This document shows, piece by piece, positions 1-8,615 of a DNA stretch of 64,000 nucleotides (positions are counted from its first letter, which is position 1; each line of letters opens with the position of its first letter). This stretch comes from Lodderomyces elongisporus. Lineage: Eukaryota > Ascomycota > Pichiomycetes > Serinales > Debaryomycetaceae. Location of the stretch: contig NC_083677.1 of NCBI RefSeq assembly GCF_030384665.1, forward strand, positions 1,299,501-1,363,500, written 5' to 3'. The notes under the pieces are model-generated. The model made no database searches, was not told the DNA's origin, and saw only the letters and a list, made by a program, of their open reading frames with translations. The translations under genes and the position numbers were made by a program.

Positions 1-1111
1 AGACTTGGATTCTTGGTCGACGAGCCACTTTAGGCCCTACTCCGACAAGAAGCTTATAGCCAATCTTGTTTTGTTTTGTGAGATAGGCTATATCGCGTGC
101 AAGCTTCGAAAGAATGTCCTTCCTCTCCTTGGCAAGCATCGGGAAACGGACATTACCTGTGGGGCTACTTTCATCAATGTAGTATGACTGTCGTTTTGAC
201 GAGGAGGAGAAATAAGCCGCAAAACTAGTGTTCTTTGTGTTCTCTGTGTTCTCTGTGTTCTCTGTGTGCTTTGTTTGTTTTGTGTGTTTTGTGTGTTTTG
301 TGTTCTTTTTGGAGTTGGAGTTGGTCTGGTGATTGGAGGCAGTGGTGTCAGTAGTGTTTATAGCATTTGAGGAACTCTCTGTGAACATGTTCACACCTTT
401 TAAATCATTTTGCAAACCGTAGACTATATTAGTTTCCTTGTCAAAAGCAGGGGTCATGGTGTAGTACCTTTCTTCTCCTTCAAACTCAAAACTAAAGAGA
501 TGAAGATAAGGAAGCAAAAAAGATGGTTTTTCATAATGGGTATTCATTTTGGCTGCTTTATCTCTGATGTCTTCGAAATGCTCTTTTGTAACGCTGTATA
601 TCAAATATTTTCCATCGGCAGATGAAAACAATGATTCACCAATCTTAATAACCGAGTCTTCATCGATACCAAACGATTGTAAAATCAAGGCGTCTGATAG
701 TCCTAACATCCGTCTCACCCAGTGAAAAATCTTTGGACTGATAGATTTAAACTTCGCATTAGAGCCTTCCAGCAGCATAACAATATCGACTGAATCATAT
801 TTATTCCACAATCTTCTCTCACTGTCAATTATGGAAATTTTAATACCTTCAGTGAGGAAAAATCTTTCGGCATTTTTGGCAATTGACAAATTATTGGTTA
901 ACGAGGATGGCGACTTTGATTCAACTTTTTCAGAGAGCTGTGAAGTTGGTGATGATTTGGCTTTCTTCACAAAGGCGGTCTTCAATTTCTCAAATGCCAC
1001 TTTTGGAGATTTGAGAGCAGGTTTCTGTGATAATTTAAACCGAACCTTGGGCTCGGCGGGTTTGGAATCCTTTGCAAAGACGTTTTGAAAACATTTATTA
1101 AAAAAGGGCAT
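1..1111 (-). CDS. PIPK-fold predicted pseudokinase, array copy 0 (3' part cut by window edge)
   Basis: Residues 1-370 of the 517-residue array protein; the window starts one base into codon 371. The ATG is at 1111-1109. The visible part is identical to copies 1-3 at the positions compared, with a CAC codon for His282. Its promoter carries the (GAA)10 allele, one repeat shorter than the common (GAA)11. Function and domains are described under the copy at 3316-4869. Nothing suggests this copy is broken; it is incomplete only because the window begins here. Confidence 0.85.
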   Translation of the reverse strand, partial: MPFFNKCFQNVFAKDSKPAEPKVRFKLSQKPALKSPKVAFEKLKTAFVKKAKSSPTSQLSEKVESKSPSSLTNNLSIAKNAERFFLTEGIKISIIDSERRLWNKYDSVDIVMLLEGSNAKFKSISPKIFHWVRRMLGLSDALILQSFGIDEDSVIKIGESLFSSADGKYLIYSVTKEHFEDIRDKAAKMNTHYEKPSFLLPYLHLFSFEFEGEERYYTMTPAFDKETNIVYGLQNDLKGVNMFTESSSNAINTTDTTASNHQTNSNSKKNTKHTKHTKQTKHTENTENTENTKNTSFAAYFSSSSKRQSYYIDESSPTGNVRFPMLAKERKDILSKLARDIAYLTKQNKIGYKLLVGVGPKVARRPRIQV

Positions 1112-1212
1112 TGTTAATTATTAAATTGTAGTCTTACTCAATTATTGATTGTAAAATCTGGTTAATGTTGTCGAGTAAGGCTTGGTGGTGTGTTTAATTG
1201 TGGTAAAAGAAA

Positions 1213-1242
1213 GAAGAAGAAGAAGAAGAAGAAGAAGAAGAA
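1213..1242. repeat. GAA microsatellite in the leader/promoter of the array gene
   Basis: A perfect (GAA)10 run, preceded by GAAA. On the sense strand of the minus-strand gene it is a TTC run lying between the TATA box and the ATG, so it probably falls in or near the 5' leader. Counts from left to right across the twelve gene copies are 10, 11, 11, 11, 11, 16, 16, 11, 16, 16, 11 and 7. The 16-repeat allele occurs only with gene copies carrying the CAT codon at His282. Confidence 0.9.
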
Positions 1243-1286
1243 AAGGGTAAAAGAATGTTTGAGGTCACAAGGGTTTTGTTTGTGGA

Positions 1287-1294
1287 TATTTATA
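1287..1294 (-). promoter_or_regulatory. TATA box of the array pseudokinase-like gene
   Basis: On the minus strand the sequence reads TATAAATA, a match to the yeast TATA consensus, 176 bp upstream of the ATG at 1111. The same element is retained upstream of every copy, including the diverged right-edge spacer near 42575. This supports the copies being transcribed leftward from their own promoters. Confidence 0.55.
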
Positions 1295-1613
1295 CTTCAC
1301 CAGGTAGCCCTCCAGTCACGCCTTGTAGTTGGAGACTAACAAGTAAATTGTGTTATGCCATATACATTGTGGTTGCAAAACCCGCGAGGAAGTGAGGGGA
1401 ACAGAAGGGCGTGTGCAATTGTATACGCTACCAAATGCTTTATAACAAAAAACCAAATGGGTGCTGCCAAATGGGGTGTTGCCAATAGTGTGTTGCCAAT
1501 AGTGTGTGGCTGTAGCAGAAAACGGACGACTAGAGTGAATGAATTGTATGTTTGGATGCATGTTGGCTCAACACAATCTACAACCTTATACATCCTGCAA
1601 TGCATTCTATCTC

Positions 1614-1671
1614 CACAAACAATTCTCGACGGATTGCCGTCAAGCTTGCAACGAGTCGAGAATTGTTTGTG
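1614..1671. repeat. Perfect 17-bp inverted repeat with 24-bp spacer (one per unit)
   Basis: The left arm CACAAACAATTCTCGAC (1614-1630) is exactly complementary to the right arm (1655-1671). The 24-nt spacer contains a HindIII-type AAGCTT flanked by TTGC and GCAA. The element recurs at 5375, 9121, 12882, 16643, 20368, 24123, 27869, 31645, 35421 and 39167 (left-arm starts). The right-edge spacer lacks it, as part of a stretch of roughly 95 bp missing there. It could form a hairpin or cruciform or be a dimeric protein site; function unknown. Confidence 0.85.
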
Positions 1672-2240
1672 TGTGTTGATTATTCCCCTGAGTTTGGTGC
1701 GAATTTACGGGAAAACTTTTTTCTGCTGAAGTTTGAGGATAACTGTGGGCTCAGCTGCCCACTGTAGTGTTTTTTTGTAAAGTACACACGCACCCGCGCG
1801 CGTCCATCTTACGTGTATATTACGTGTATCTTAGGTTGACTCGTTCACAGCAGCTCACGTGCGCGTATACATACACATACTCCAACCCGAGATACTCTAG
1901 TTTACAATGACAGCGATTGCGCGAAATATACAGAACGTTCAATTTGAGAAATAATTTGTAGGCAGAGTGCGAGATAGAAGAATGGTTCAATTACAAATAG
2001 CAGAGTGTATACAAAAACAGAAAGGTGTGTTAATATTAGAAAAAAAAGTGCATATATTAGTAGCAAAACTCACTGAGTCCCTCACCATGATGTGTTCCTG
2101 AAAACGAGTGAAAGCTGTATATGTTAAACGAGTGTAGATGCAGGTGCAATGGGAGATACCAAAAGTGTGTGCGTGCCAGTGACGGATAAGATAAGTAGTA
2201 GCAGGGCCCTTTGTGGTGTTTGAACACGGGCACACTTTTT

Positions 2241-2286
2241 GGTGAGCTCCCCTGCTTTGGGATCATGGCTGGGTTTGTGATATAGT
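2241..2286 (+). repeat. 46-bp intra-unit direct repeat, copy a
   Basis: This segment matches 3195-3241 with one substitution and one inserted C; the core CTGCTTTGGGATCATGGCTG is shared. Both copies are followed by a weaker match rich in AGCAGCAACAG and GGAACAGCATC words. The pair brackets the Gly/Ser triplet tract about 950 bp apart in every unit. Confidence 0.75.
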
Positions 2287-2429
2287 TGGCCATGGAGCAG
2301 CAGCAGCAATATTAGGAACAGCAATAGCAGGAACAGCATCAGCAACACCACCAGAAATAACACCGGTAAAATTTTTGACAAATTTGAAGCGCTTGTTTTG
2401 AGTTTAGTCGACGCTGGATAGCACACACT

Positions 2430-2933
2430 ATGCCAAATATGATAAATATAAGTAGTGGTGGTAGTGGTGGTGGTCATAGTGGTGGTGGTAGTGGTGGTGG
2501 TCATAGTGGTGGTGGTCATAGTGGTGGTGGTAGTAGTAGTGGTGGTAGTAGTATTGGTGGTGATGGTAGTAGTGGTGGTGGTGATGGTAATAGTGGTGGT
2601 GGTGATGGTAGTAGTGGTGGTGGTAGTAGTGGTAGTAGTGGTGATGGTAGTAGTGGTGGTGGTGGTGATGGTAGTAGTGGTGGTGGTAGTAGTGGTAGTA
2701 GTGGTGATGGTAGTAGTGGTAGTAGTGGTGATGGTAGTAGTGGTGGTGGTGGTGGTGGTGGTGGTGATGGTAATAGTGGTGGTGGTGATGGTAATAGTGG
2801 TGGTGGTGATGGTAGTAGTGGTGGTGGTAGTAGTGGTGGTGGTAGTGGTAGTAGTGGTGGTGGTGGTAGTAAAGCTATTCCACCACGAGCAAACAATGAT
2901 TATTATGTAGCAAAATTAAACCCCGAGAACTGA
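2430..2933 (+). CDS. Gly/Ser-rich tract ORF, 167 codons (allele A), unit 1
   Basis: The ORF starts at a normal ATG and encodes a short leader MPNMINIS, then about 140 residues built almost only from GGT (Gly) and AGT (Ser) codons with occasional GAT (Asp), AAT (Asn) and CAT (His), and ends with a non-repetitive tail starting KAIPPRANNDYY. Repeat blocks include HSGGG, DGNSGGG, DGSSGGG and SSGSSGDG. There is no signal peptide or membrane segment. The tract lacks stops in at least three frames (poly-Val in another plus frame, Pro/Leu-rich on the minus strand), so openness alone is weak evidence for coding. In its favour, all indels between units are multiples of 3 and keep the tail in frame; against it, a triplet repeat does this anyway. 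It is divergent from the gene at 1111 and convergent with the one ending at 3316. Confidence 0.35.
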   Translation: MPNMINISSGGSGGGHSGGGSGGGHSGGGHSGGGSSSGGSSIGGDGSSGGGDGNSGGGDGSSGGGSSGSSGDGSSGGGGDGSSGGGSSGSSGDGSSGSSGDGSSGGGGGGGGDGNSGGGDGNSGGGDGSSGGGSSGGGSGSSGGGGSKAIPPRANNDYYVAKLNPEN

Positions 2934-3315
2934 TTCCACAAGCTTTTCTTCTGCACCATCTGAAACAACTTGCACGGTGACTTATACAACTCAACCTGTG
3001 ATTCTATGATCCCGCTGTGCCTTGTTGATACTCCTAGTGCATATGCATCCTCCACATTTTTCGTCCCCCGTGCAAGATCATACGACAAAGGCGCCATTTT
3101 GCCGCAGGATCTGCCAAGTTCAGAATAAATGTGTGAGTCAGCAGCTACACTAGTGCAATGTTGTGGTAGGCTATGGGAAACGGTAGCAGAGGTCGGTGGG
3201 CTCCCCCTGCTTTGGGATCATGGCTGGGTTTGTGATATAGTCATCCGTGAAGCAGCAACAGAGGTAACATCAGAAATAGCATCAGGAACAGCATCGGTGG
3301 TATTTATAGTAGCAG
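2934..3315. other. Convergent spacer between Gly/Ser ORF and the next pseudokinase-like gene (unit 1)
   Basis: This 0.38-kb stretch recurs in every unit. It contains the second copy of the 46-bp direct repeat (3195-3241) and a 70-codon plus-strand ORF (3129-3341) overlapping the 3' end of the minus-strand gene. That ORF has no recognisable features. No RNA gene is seen. Confidence 0.6.
3195..3241 (+). repeat. 47-bp intra-unit direct repeat, copy b
   Basis: Partner of 2241-2286, same orientation. The similarity continues weakly to about 3300. Recombination between the pair would delete the Gly/Ser tract, yet none of the eleven complete units shows that deletion. Confidence 0.75.
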
Positions 3316-4869
3316 TTACCAATAAAAGAGCGATAATATAGCAAAGATCGGCATTAGCATGTAAAATCGCAGCCGGTAGAAGGCGTTTATTAACACCAGT
3401 TTTAACCTCCTGATTAGTTTTTTATGTTTTTTTTGTTTTTCATTTTCATCATCGGATAAGCTATATCCAAGTTCTGCAATTAGCAGAGCCTTGGGTTTGT
3501 TCAGGAAGATTTCCGACCCCTTTTTGAAGATTGATTTTAGGCTCTTTACTGAGCGAGTATAGTAGCTAGTTGGCGGTAATGTTTTTGTTTCGAAGTTTGC
3601 TAGAAGCCACCCCCCCTCAACAACCTCAATGTGTTGATTAAAAGTTTCAAGCAACCATCTAGCATACTCTTCAGGTGTCTTTACTTTTGTTTTGCCAAAC
3701 CTGAAGAACTTTTTACTTCCCCCCTCTTTGATGTACGACTTGTGGTAGTCGACAATCCAGACTTGGATTCTTGGTCGACGAGCCACTTTAGGCCCTACTC
3801 CGACAAGAAGCTTATAGCCAATCTTGTTTTGTTTTGTGAGATAGGCTATATCGCGTGCAAGCTTCGAAAGAATGTCCTTCCTCTCCTTGGCAAGCATCGG
3901 GAAACGGACATTACCTGTGGGGCTACTTTCATCAATGTAGTATGACTGTCGTTTTGACGAGGAGGAGAAATAAGCCGCAAAACTAGTGTTCTTTGTGTTC
4001 TCTGTGTTCTCTGTGTTCTCTGTGTGCTTTGTTTGTTTTGTGTGTTTTGTGTGTTTTGTGTTCTTTTTGGAGTTGGAGTTGGTCTGGTGATTGGAGGCAG
4101 TGGTGTCAGTAGTGTTTATAGCATTTGAGGAACTCTCTGTGAACATGTTCACACCTTTTAAATCATTTTGCAAACCGTAGACTATATTAGTTTCCTTGTC
4201 AAAAGCAGGGGTCATGGTGTAGTACCTTTCTTCTCCTTCAAACTCAAAACTAAAGAGATGAAGATAAGGAAGCAAAAAAGATGGTTTTTCATAATGGGTA
4301 TTCATTTTGGCTGCTTTATCTCTGATGTCTTCGAAATGCTCTTTTGTAACGCTGTATATCAAATATTTTCCATCGGCAGATGAAAACAATGATTCACCAA
4401 TCTTAATAACCGAGTCTTCATCGATACCAAACGATTGTAAAATCAAGGCGTCTGATAGTCCTAACATCCGTCTCACCCAGTGAAAAATCTTTGGACTGAT
4501 AGATTTAAACTTCGCATTAGAGCCTTCCAGCAGCATAACAATATCGACTGAATCATATTTATTCCACAATCTTCTCTCACTGTCAATTATGGAAATTTTA
4601 ATACCTTCAGTGAGGAAAAATCTTTCGGCATTTTTGGCAATTGACAAATTATTGGTTAACGAGGATGGCGACTTTGATTCAACTTTTTCAGAGAGCTGTG
4701 AAGTTGGTGATGATTTGGCTTTCTTCACAAAGGCGGTCTTCAATTTCTCAAATGCCACTTTTGGAGATTTGAGAGCAGGTTTCTGTGATAATTTAAACCG
4801 AACCTTGGGCTCGGCGGGTTTGGAATCCTTTGCAAAGACGTTTTGAAAACATTTATTAAAAAAGGGCAT
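3316..4869 (-). CDS. PIPK-fold (Fab1/PIKfyve-like) predicted pseudokinase with C-terminal membrane tail, array copy 1
   Basis: 517 codons. Residues 1-80 are basic and Ser/Lys-rich. Residues about 147-243 resemble the PIPK N-lobe: GIDEDS (148-153), GKYLIYSVTK (167-176) where the family has its IIK lysine, a LLPYLHLFSF strand (199-208) and DLKG (236-239), the family's DLKGS motif. A Thr/Asn/Lys repeat insert (about 250-296; KHT, ENT units from a 9-bp repeat) follows. Residues 324-421 match the C-lobe: IGYKLLVG (350-357) where kinases have MDYSLLVG, WIVDY (371-375) for GIIDY, and TPEEY...W (398-421) spaced as in the Fab1/PIKfyve tail. So Lys appears to be Tyr172 and the catalytic Asp appears to be Gly351, while the metal-binding Asp374 remains: a likely pseudokinase. 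Residues 502-517 are hydrophobic after a basic stretch, suggesting a tail anchor. Codons 491 and 500 are CTG, probably Ser here. Motif matches are by eye, from memory of the family; role unknown. GAA allele 11; His282 is CAC. Confidence 0.8.
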   Translation of the reverse strand: MPFFNKCFQNVFAKDSKPAEPKVRFKLSQKPALKSPKVAFEKLKTAFVKKAKSSPTSQLSEKVESKSPSSLTNNLSIAKNAERFFLTEGIKISIIDSERRLWNKYDSVDIVMLLEGSNAKFKSISPKIFHWVRRMLGLSDALILQSFGIDEDSVIKIGESLFSSADGKYLIYSVTKEHFEDIRDKAAKMNTHYEKPSFLLPYLHLFSFEFEGEERYYTMTPAFDKETNIVYGLQNDLKGVNMFTESSSNAINTTDTTASNHQTNSNSKKNTKHTKHTKQTKHTENTENTENTKNTSFAAYFSSSSKRQSYYIDESSPTGNVRFPMLAKERKDILSKLARDIAYLTKQNKIGYKLLVGVGPKVARRPRIQVWIVDYHKSYIKEGGSKKFFRFGKTKVKTPEEYARWLLETFNQHIEVVEGGWLLANFETKTLPPTSYYTRSVKSLKSIFKKGSEIFLNKPKALLIAELGYSLSDDENEKQKKHKKLIRRLKLVLINAFYRLRFYMLMPIFAILSLFYW

Positions 4870-6190
4870 TGTTAATTATTAAATTGTAGTCTTACTCAAT
4901 TATTGATTGTAAAATCTGGTTAATGTTGTCGAGTAAGGCTTGGTGGTGTGTTTAATTGTGGTAAAAGAAAGAAGAAGAAGAAGAAGAAGAAGAAGAAGAA
5001 GAAAAGGGTAAAAGAATGTTTGAGGTCACAAGGGTTTTGTTTGTGGATATTTATACTTCACCAGGTAGCCCTCCAGTCACGCCTTGTAGTTGGAGACTAA
5101 CAAGTAAATTGTGTTATGCCATATACATTGTGGTTGCAAAACCCGCGAGGAAGTGAGGGGAACAGAAGGGCGTGTGCAATTGTATACGCTACCAAATGCT
5201 TTATAACAAAAAACCAAATGGGTGCTGCCAAATGGGGTGTTGCCAATAGTGTGTTGCCAATAGTGTGTGGCTGTAGCAGAAAACGGACGACTAGAGTGAA
5301 TGAATTGTATGTTTGGATGCATGTTGGCTCAACACAATCTACAACCTTATACATCCTGCAATGCATTCTATCTCCACAAACAATTCTCGACGGATTGCCG
5401 TCAAGCTTGCAACGAGTCGAGAATTGTTTGTGTGTGTTGATTATTCCCCTGAGTTTGGTGCGAATTTACGGGAAAACTTTTTTCTGCTGAAGTTTGAGGA
5501 TAACTGTGGGCTCAGCTGCCCACTGTAGTGTTTTTTTGTAAAGTACACACGCACCCGCGCGCGTCCATCTTACGTGTATATTACGTGTATCTTAGGTTGA
5601 CTCGTTCACAGCAGCTCACGTGCGCGTATACATACACATACTCCAACCCGAGATACTCTAGTTTACAATGACAGCGATTGCGCGAAATATACAGAACGTT
5701 CAATTTGAGAAATAATTTGTAGGCAGAGTGCGAGATAGAAGAATGGTTCAATTACAAATAGCAGAGTGTATACAAAAACAGAAAGGTGTGTTAATATTAG
5801 AAAAAAAAGTGCATATATTAGTAGCAAAACTCACTGAGTCCCTCACCATGATGTGTTCCTGAAAACGAGTGAAAGCTGTATATGTTAAACGAGTGTAGAT
5901 GCAGGTGCAATGGGAGATACCAAAAGTGTGTGCGTGCCAGTGACGGATAAGATAAGTAGTAGCAGGGCCCTTTGTGGTGTTTGAACACGGGCACACTTTT
6001 TGGTGAGCTCCCCTGCTTTGGGATCATGGCTGGGTTTGTGATATAGTTGGCCATGGAGCAGCAGCAGCAATATTAGGAACAGCAATAGCAGGAACAGCAT
6101 CAGCAACACCACCAGAAATAACACCGGTAAAATTTTTGACAAATTTGAAGCGCTTGTTTTGAGTTTAGTCGACGCTGGATAGCACACACT

Positions 6191-6679
6191 ATGCCAAATA
6201 TGATAAATATAAGTAGTGGTGGTAGTGGTGGTGGTCATAGTGGTGGTGGTAGTGGTGGTGGTCATAGTGGTGGTGGTAGTAGTAGTGGTGGTAGTAGTAT
6301 TGGTGGTGATGGTAGTAGTGGTGGTGGTGATGGTAATAGTGGTGGTGGTGATGGTAGTAGTGGTGGTGGTAGTAGTGGTAGTAGTGGTGATGGTAGTAGT
6401 GGTGGTGGTGGTGATGGTAGTAGTGGTGGTGGTAGTAGTGGTAGTAGTGGTGATGGTAGTAGTGGTAGTAGTGGTGATGGTAGTAGTGGTGGTGGTGGTG
6501 GTGGTGGTGGTGATGGTAATAGTGGTGGTGGTGATGGTAATAGTGGTGGTGGTGATGGTAGTAGTGGTGGTGGTAGTAGTGGTGGTGGTAGTGGTAGTAG
6601 TGGTGGTGGTGGTAGTAAAGCTATTCCACCACGAGCAAACAATGATTATTATGTAGCAAAATTAAACCCCGAGAACTGA
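6191..6679 (+). CDS. Gly/Ser-rich tract ORF, 162 codons (allele B), unit 2
   Basis: As at 2430-2933 but missing one HSGGG block (15 bp) near the N-terminus. The leader and the tail starting KAIPPRANNDYY are unchanged. The coding status is uncertain for the same reasons. Confidence 0.35.
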   Translation: MPNMINISSGGSGGGHSGGGSGGGHSGGGSSSGGSSIGGDGSSGGGDGNSGGGDGSSGGGSSGSSGDGSSGGGGDGSSGGGSSGSSGDGSSGSSGDGSSGGGGGGGGDGNSGGGDGNSGGGDGSSGGGSSGGGSGSSGGGGSKAIPPRANNDYYVAKLNPEN

Positions 6680-7061
6680 TTCCACAAGCTTTTCTTCTGC
6701 ACCATCTGAAACAACTTGCACGGTGACTTATACAACTCAACCTGTGATTCTATGATCCCGCTGTGCCTTGTTGATACTCCTAGTGCATATGCATCCTCCA
6801 CATTTTTCGTCCCCCGTGCAAGATCATACGACAAAGGCGCCATTTTGCCGCAGGATCTGCCAAGTTCAGAATAAATGTGTGAGTCAGCAGCTACACTAGT
6901 GCAATGTTGTGGTAGGCTATGGGAAACGGTAGCAGAGGTCGGTGGGCTCCCCCTGCTTTGGGATCATGGCTGGGTTTGTGATATAGTCATCCGTGAAGCA
7001 GCAACAGAGGTAACATCAGAAATAGCATCAGGAACAGCATCGGTGGTATTTATAGTAGCAG

Positions 7062-8615
7062 TTACCAATAAAAGAGCGATAATATAGCAAAGATCGGCAT
7101 TAGCATGTAAAATCGCAGCCGGTAGAAGGCGTTTATTAACACCAGTTTTAACCTCCTGATTAGTTTTTTATGTTTTTTTTGTTTTTCATTTTCATCATCG
7201 GATAAGCTATATCCAAGTTCTGCAATTAGCAGAGCCTTGGGTTTGTTCAGGAAGATTTCCGACCCCTTTTTGAAGATTGATTTTAGGCTCTTTACTGAGC
7301 GAGTATAGTAGCTAGTTGGCGGTAATGTTTTTGTTTCGAAGTTTGCTAGAAGCCACCCCCCCTCAACAACCTCAATGTGTTGATTAAAAGTTTCAAGCAA
7401 CCATCTAGCATACTCTTCAGGTGTCTTTACTTTTGTTTTGCCAAACCTGAAGAACTTTTTACTTCCCCCCTCTTTGATGTACGACTTGTGGTAGTCGACA
7501 ATCCAGACTTGGATTCTTGGTCGACGAGCCACTTTAGGCCCTACTCCGACAAGAAGCTTATAGCCAATCTTGTTTTGTTTTGTGAGATAGGCTATATCGC
7601 GTGCAAGCTTCGAAAGAATGTCCTTCCTCTCCTTGGCAAGCATCGGGAAACGGACATTACCTGTGGGGCTACTTTCATCAATGTAGTATGACTGTCGTTT
7701 TGACGAGGAGGAGAAATAAGCCGCAAAACTAGTGTTCTTTGTGTTCTCTGTGTTCTCTGTGTTCTCTGTGTGCTTTGTTTGTTTTGTGTGTTTTGTGTGT
7801 TTTGTGTTCTTTTTGGAGTTGGAGTTGGTCTGGTGATTGGAGGCAGTGGTGTCAGTAGTGTTTATAGCATTTGAGGAACTCTCTGTGAACATGTTCACAC
7901 CTTTTAAATCATTTTGCAAACCGTAGACTATATTAGTTTCCTTGTCAAAAGCAGGGGTCATGGTGTAGTACCTTTCTTCTCCTTCAAACTCAAAACTAAA
8001 GAGATGAAGATAAGGAAGCAAAAAAGATGGTTTTTCATAATGGGTATTCATTTTGGCTGCTTTATCTCTGATGTCTTCGAAATGCTCTTTTGTAACGCTG
8101 TATATCAAATATTTTCCATCGGCAGATGAAAACAATGATTCACCAATCTTAATAACCGAGTCTTCATCGATACCAAACGATTGTAAAATCAAGGCGTCTG
8201 ATAGTCCTAACATCCGTCTCACCCAGTGAAAAATCTTTGGACTGATAGATTTAAACTTCGCATTAGAGCCTTCCAGCAGCATAACAATATCGACTGAATC
8301 ATATTTATTCCACAATCTTCTCTCACTGTCAATTATGGAAATTTTAATACCTTCAGTGAGGAAAAATCTTTCGGCATTTTTGGCAATTGACAAATTATTG
8401 GTTAACGAGGATGGCGACTTTGATTCAACTTTTTCAGAGAGCTGTGAAGTTGGTGATGATTTGGCTTTCTTCACAAAGGCGGTCTTCAATTTCTCAAATG
8501 CCACTTTTGGAGATTTGAGAGCAGGTTTCTGTGATAATTTAAACCGAACCTTGGGCTCGGCGGGTTTGGAATCCTTTGCAAAGACGTTTTGAAAACATTT
8601 ATTAAAAAAGGGCAT
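7062..8615 (-). CDS. PIPK-fold predicted pseudokinase, array copy 2
   Basis: Protein identical to copy 1. His282 codon CAC; promoter (GAA)11. Allele B lies on its 3' side and allele A on its 5' side. Confidence 0.8.
   Translation of the reverse strand: MPFFNKCFQNVFAKDSKPAEPKVRFKLSQKPALKSPKVAFEKLKTAFVKKAKSSPTSQLSEKVESKSPSSLTNNLSIAKNAERFFLTEGIKISIIDSERRLWNKYDSVDIVMLLEGSNAKFKSISPKIFHWVRRMLGLSDALILQSFGIDEDSVIKIGESLFSSADGKYLIYSVTKEHFEDIRDKAAKMNTHYEKPSFLLPYLHLFSFEFEGEERYYTMTPAFDKETNIVYGLQNDLKGVNMFTESSSNAINTTDTTASNHQTNSNSKKNTKHTKHTKQTKHTENTENTENTKNTSFAAYFSSSSKRQSYYIDESSPTGNVRFPMLAKERKDILSKLARDIAYLTKQNKIGYKLLVGVGPKVARRPRIQVWIVDYHKSYIKEGGSKKFFRFGKTKVKTPEEYARWLLETFNQHIEVVEGGWLLANFETKTLPPTSYYTRSVKSLKSIFKKGSEIFLNKPKALLIAELGYSLSDDENEKQKKHKKLIRRLKLVLINAFYRLRFYMLMPIFAILSLFYW

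Larger units (their letters stand above)
1112..2429. promoter_or_regulatory. Divergent intergenic spacer of the array unit (unit 1; repeated in every unit)
   Basis: This 1.3-kb spacer separates the start of the minus-strand pseudokinase-like gene from the start of the plus-strand Gly/Ser ORF. It holds an AT-rich stretch next to the ATG (1112-1165), the GAA microsatellite (1213-1242), a minus-strand TATAAATA box (1287-1294), a 14-bp duplication around 1483-1512 built on GTGTTGCCAATAGT, the inverted repeat at 1614-1671, one CACGTG hexamer (1856-1861, a possible Cbf1/Pho4-type site) with two nearby ACGTGTA motifs, and the first copy of a 46-bp direct repeat (2241-2286). The short ORFs within it have no convincing coding character. 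An origin of replication is conceivable in such an array but cannot be shown by reading. Confidence 0.6.

Noticed and set aside
1213..1242. Link between the GAA runs and the frataxin gene (as in Friedreich ataxia)
   Set aside because: The GAA runs belong to the array gene's leader, tens of kilobases from YFH1 for most copies; the YFH1 gene itself has no GAA expansion and no intron. Coincidence.
1614..1671. Centromere or CRISPR-like repeat
   Set aside because: The dyad is a single short element per 3.76-kb unit with identical surroundings; there are no unique spacers and no centromere-scale structure.
1355..1729. 124-codon plus-strand ORF in the unit spacer
   Set aside because: It overlaps the inverted repeat and promoter region, has no recognisable features, and is disrupted in the diverged edge copy.
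1856..1861. CACGTG as a proven Cbf1/Pho4 site
   Set aside because: A single 6-mer in each unit is insufficient evidence; mentioned only in the spacer description.
2455..2910. Poly-Val plus-strand ORF and Leu/Pro minus-strand ORF over the triplet tract
   Set aside because: These are out-of-frame readings of a GGT/AGT repeat that naturally lacks stops.
3129..3341. 70-codon plus-strand ORF overlapping the 3' end of the array gene
   Set aside because: Short, compositionally unremarkable and antisense to a clear gene; left as part of the spacer description.
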